Assembly (NCBI GenBank): GCA_038322235.1
Contig: JBBQFQ010000019.1
Coordinates: 21,170 to 85,169 of the forward strand
Direction of reading: 5' to 3'
From: SZAS-18 sp038322235
Lineage (GTDB): Bacteria > Verrucomicrobiota > Verrucomicrobiia > Chthoniobacterales > SZAS-18
Length of the DNA: 64,000 nt
The position numbers and the translations under genes are program-made. Each line of letters starts with the position of its first letter. The first letter of the stretch is position 1. Shown one piece after another: positions 61,379 to 64,000 of this stretch. The notes beneath the pieces are model-generated. The model saw only the letters and a program-made list of their open reading frames with translations, ran no database searches and was not told the origin of the DNA.

Positions 61379-63526
61379 ATGCGTGTCCACTGGTGGGTTT
61401 GGATGTTGGGGTGGGTGGCTTTCGCCGGTCATGAAGCGAGAGCGGTGGAGCCAACGCTCGATTTCCAGATCTCCTTCAATGGCCAGCGGGCCTTCTCCGA
61501 TGAGCGCGATTTACGGGAGGGAGACGTAATCAATTTTTATGGCACTTCGATTCGTCTGGGCGGCCCGGGAAAATACGACCTCGTCACTGAGTCTTCCGAC
61601 CGAATCTATCGGAAGAGTCCAGATGGGAAGCGGGTGCTCGTCGGATGCCGGGTGCACACAGACGACGAACCGCCCAAACCAGGCGCTGCCAGGAAGCTCG
61701 TGAACCCCCTGGCGATGCTCTCGCGCGAGGAGTTGCGGCAGCTGCGCGGAGTGAAGTTGGAAGCCTGGTCGCCGGGCATCGAGTCGATGCTTGCGCAGCT
61801 GGATCACTCCCGATCCGTGATCGAAGTCGAGCCGGAAGGATTTGGGCCGCCGGAGAACCTTCCGGAACTACCGGTGGAAACCACGGCGCTCGTCGTGCGC
61901 GAGAGAAATCAAGGCTTCAAAGGCTGGGAGCAGCTCGCCCGGCTGAAGCAGCTCCAACATTTGGATCTGAGCCGGCGCTCGAAATCGGATTTCGATTTCA
62001 CGGTTCTGCGCGGTCTGCCCCTCCGGTTTTTGGCGCTTCCTCCGCTCAACGGAGCTCAGAATGTGGAAGTGGTTGGCACGATCACGTCGCTTGAGGTTCT
62101 CACCGCGCGGGGGGCAGGCTACCTTCGCGACGCGGCCTGGTTGAGTGCGCTAAAAAACCTTCGCTCGCTTGAGCTGATCCGCATCGGATCAAAGGAGACA
62201 CCGCTTGATCTGGGTTCCATCGCGCGTCTTCCCGCTCTCAAACAATTGAACGTTCAGTCGTCGTTCTTGCGCGCGCTGCCGTCAGCGCCATTGCCTGCGC
62301 TCCGGCGCGCCGATCTCCTGCTCGCGAGCATCCCGAAGGAATCGTTCGATGCCTTTCGCGCGGCCAACCCGCAATGTGAGATCACCCACGGGCTAAATGA
62401 ATCCCTGCAGAAGATGCTCGCCCGCGTGGACCGTCTCCTGGTTCGAACCGGAGGCGTCTGTCACCGGCGCAAGGAAACGGAGAAAATCTTGCTCGATACG
62501 AGGGAGGCGACGGACATCGCGCAGATTTCGCGATCGTTCGTCGTTGCAGAGGACGGTTCATCTTTTCATTGCATGTGCTGCGGGAATCCCACGTTCGAGT
62601 TTTATCGCGGCGGGGAGATCGTCGCGATGGTCGCCTTCCATCACGGGAAGTCGATTCGCTGGACGGATGGACCCTGGCCGACCGACGGTATGCTGGCCCT
62701 TCCGTCCGCCAAATATCTGGTCGACTGGCTCTCCGCCCGCGGCGCAAAGGGGCCGAAGCTGGAACTGCAAGAGACGGAGCAGGCTGAGGAGGCGGGACGC
62801 CGCATGATGGCCCGGTATGAAGCGGCTCTTCCCAGCGGTTTGCTCGCCGCCCTGGGCAACGCGGAATCAGCGGAATCCGCCGCGCAGGCCTGGAAGGCGC
62901 AAATCCCGGATGCACGTGACCGGACCAGCTCGGTTCTCAAGGCGTATGGCTGCGACGGGCGTCGTTGGAACAACGCCGCAGGGCTCGACTCGTTGATTGA
63001 GCGGTCTTGGGGTGAACTCGTCGATCCCGTGGTCTTCAAGTCGCTCATGCGCGATGCGCAGTTGAGTGCGGCCGAACTGGCCGGCGGCGCTCGCCGAGTG
63101 TTTGGCGACCGGAAATGGGACGATTGGAAGGATGAGCCAAAGGTGCTCGCGCGTCTTGCTCGCCAGGCACTCCTCCAGCCGCAGGCTTTCAATCGCCGCG
63201 CCACGCTCGCCGGTTTGCGCGACTTTGGCGGTCCGGAGGCAATCGCCGTTCTCCGGGAATGCTTGCAAGGCGATTTCAAACCGGCACCCCTGGCGCCCGA
63301 GGATGCGGCCGAGCCGGTCGGAATGGTGACCTTCCGCGGCGACTCTGTTTCCCTCCCGGAGGCGATGACGGATGCCGCCGTGGCGGCGCTCCATCTCACG
63401 CTGCTCGAAGACCAGGAATCCGCCCCGGCGGTGACGCGACTCCGCGCCAGGCTCCCAACCGATCAGGCGGCGGCTTTTTCGAAGGCGCTTAAAACCAAAT
63501 CCCAGCGCGCGGCCGCTGACAACTGA
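61379..63526 (+). CDS. Exported leucine-rich-repeat-like protein
   Basis: 715 residues. The signal peptide is MRVHWWVWMLGWVAFAGHEARA. Residues about 150-320 contain leucine-rich-repeat-like units (LARLKQLQHLDLSRRS, LSALKNLRSLELIRIGS, ARLPALKQLNVQSSF). The middle holds a CMCCGNPTFEFYRGG cluster followed by FHHGKSIRW, possibly a metal site. The C-terminal 150 residues look like HEAT-type helical repeats (LAGLRDFGGPEAIAVLRECL). No catalytic family recognised. It may recognise proteins in the periplasm or at the surface. Upstream context is the truncated peptidase; downstream begins a long 20-bp array. Confidence 0.75.
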   Translation: MRVHWWVWMLGWVAFAGHEARAVEPTLDFQISFNGQRAFSDERDLREGDVINFYGTSIRLGGPGKYDLVTESSDRIYRKSPDGKRVLVGCRVHTDDEPPKPGAARKLVNPLAMLSREELRQLRGVKLEAWSPGIESMLAQLDHSRSVIEVEPEGFGPPENLPELPVETTALVVRERNQGFKGWEQLARLKQLQHLDLSRRSKSDFDFTVLRGLPLRFLALPPLNGAQNVEVVGTITSLEVLTARGAGYLRDAAWLSALKNLRSLELIRIGSKETPLDLGSIARLPALKQLNVQSSFLRALPSAPLPALRRADLLLASIPKESFDAFRAANPQCEITHGLNESLQKMLARVDRLLVRTGGVCHRRKETEKILLDTREATDIAQISRSFVVAEDGSSFHCMCCGNPTFEFYRGGEIVAMVAFHHGKSIRWTDGPWPTDGMLALPSAKYLVDWLSARGAKGPKLELQETEQAEEAGRRMMARYEAALPSGLLAALGNAESAESAAQAWKAQIPDARDRTSSVLKAYGCDGRRWNNAAGLDSLIERSWGELVDPVVFKSLMRDAQLSAAELAGGARRVFGDRKWDDWKDEPKVLARLARQALLQPQAFNRRATLAGLRDFGGPEAIAVLRECLQGDFKPAPLAPEDAAEPVGMVTFRGDSVSLPEAMTDAAVAALHLTLLEDQESAPAVTRLRARLPTDQAAAFSKALKTKSQRAAADN

Positions 63527-63600
63527 CCGCTGAAATAGTTTTGAATCGCAGATTTTCGAAAGTCTCACCGGTCGCCACCCGGCTAGGGAACCCGAGGTGG

Positions 63601-64000
63601 CAATGGTCAGTCGACAGGAGGAGAAGTCCGCCGCGAACGAGAGAATTCGCCCGATTGCCAGCAAATCGAGCAAAAATCGAGAGAGTTCGGCCGAAGGGGA
63701 GGACTGTTTGCCGATCCCGAGGAAATTTCGCCGCCTCCCCGCAACGCGGCGCGAAATCGAGGACTTCTTGTCGCTGGGGAGGAATCTGCGTCGAATTCGA
63801 GGGAATTTGGTCGCCTGGTCGACGTCGCCGCCGAAATCGGGAGAGTTTTTGCGCAGGGGCGAAGTTTCCGTCGACTTCCGCGTGATTTTGTCGTTTTCGA
63901 CCGTACAGCGCCGGAAACGGCGAAGTTCCCTCGTTTGCAGCGAATTTCTCTCGCGGACGGGAGACTTTTCTCGCCCGCGGCAGAGTTTTCCCGCCCACGC
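63601..64000. repeat. Degenerate 20-bp-phased tandem array, open at the right edge
   Basis: At least twenty consecutive 20-base units with no phase slip. Reading from 63601 (63601-63620, 63621-63640 and so on), bases 12-13 of a unit are CG in nineteen of twenty units (exception 63661-63680). Bases 1-11 follow roughly GARRNTTTYGY, and bases 14-20 vary freely. Long frames across it exist but 20 is not a multiple of three, and the frames are Arg-rich. The array begins about 75 bases after the preceding gene and continues beyond the window. Confidence 0.85.

Noticed and set aside
63489..63998. Minus-strand frame of 170 codons through the right-edge 20-bp array
   Set aside because: The array period is not a multiple of three, the product is Arg-rich without a start signal, and the openness follows from the lack of stop-like triplets in the consensus.
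63601..64000. CRISPR array
   Set aside because: Units are only 20 bases, the conserved part is degenerate and there are no 30-40-base spacers; no cas gene is in the window.

Overview
The window looks like chromosomal DNA of a high-GC, Gram-negative bacterium, most plausibly a member of the Verrucomicrobiota (Opitutus/Chthoniobacter-like). This is an inference from gene style: a PEP-CTERM exported protein, a large secreted Ig-domain protein with a C-terminal FYRV-type domain, a CHAT-TPR protein, outer-membrane OprB-type and TolC/RND systems, and many small lineage-restricted exported proteins. No rRNA gene or other species-level marker is present. Several starts lack a convincing Shine-Dalgarno sequence and GTG/TTG starts occur, so start calls are less certain than gene calls.

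Layout. 1-2256: 5' part of an FAD dehydrogenase, a tRNA-Phe(GAA), and directly behind it a gene resembling the kinase-like domain of phage/plasmid polyvalent proteins. 2257-13230: signalling block with an ECF sigma factor, a compact four-gene two-component operon (membrane CHASE3 hybrid kinase, REC-kinase, sigma-54 activator, four-PAS hybrid kinase), a divergent small stress-type group (DUF1328, PPOX general stress protein, BON protein) and another histidine kinase. 13409-31480: mostly housekeeping and accessory enzymes: DinB, ATP-grasp protein, M19 dipeptidase, HAD phosphatase, DUF1697, IF-3, a ParE-type topoisomerase subunit, PA0069-type radical SAM protein, degenerate rhomboid protein, glycosyltransferase, ClC channel, MazG, OprB-like porin. 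31495-37181: CzcCBA-type metal efflux operon. 37323-46290: PriA, a secreted repeat protein, a Ser/Thr kinase fused to a FlgO/TolB-like domain and TPRs, small membrane proteins and a peptidoglycan-binding protein. 46291-51628: a gene-poor stretch with a 20-bp repeat array, the giant Ig-domain protein and a DUF433/DUF5615 toxin-antitoxin-like pair. 51762-57321: exported TPR-CHAT protease, PepSY protein, sigma-like factor and membrane anti-sigma-like protein. 57394-64000: alkaline phosphatase with a PEP-CTERM partner, a truncated peptidase fragment, an LRR-like exported protein, and a second 20-bp-phased array running off the right edge.

The two most unusual things are the 20-bp-phased degenerate array at 63601-64000 (CG at the same two positions in nearly every one of twenty units, the last third of each unit free to vary), with a better conserved 20-bp array at 46541-46660, and the TPR-CHAT / PepSY / sigma / anti-sigma-like module at 51762-57321, which could be an envelope protease signalling system. 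No insertion sequence, CRISPR array or complete prophage was seen.
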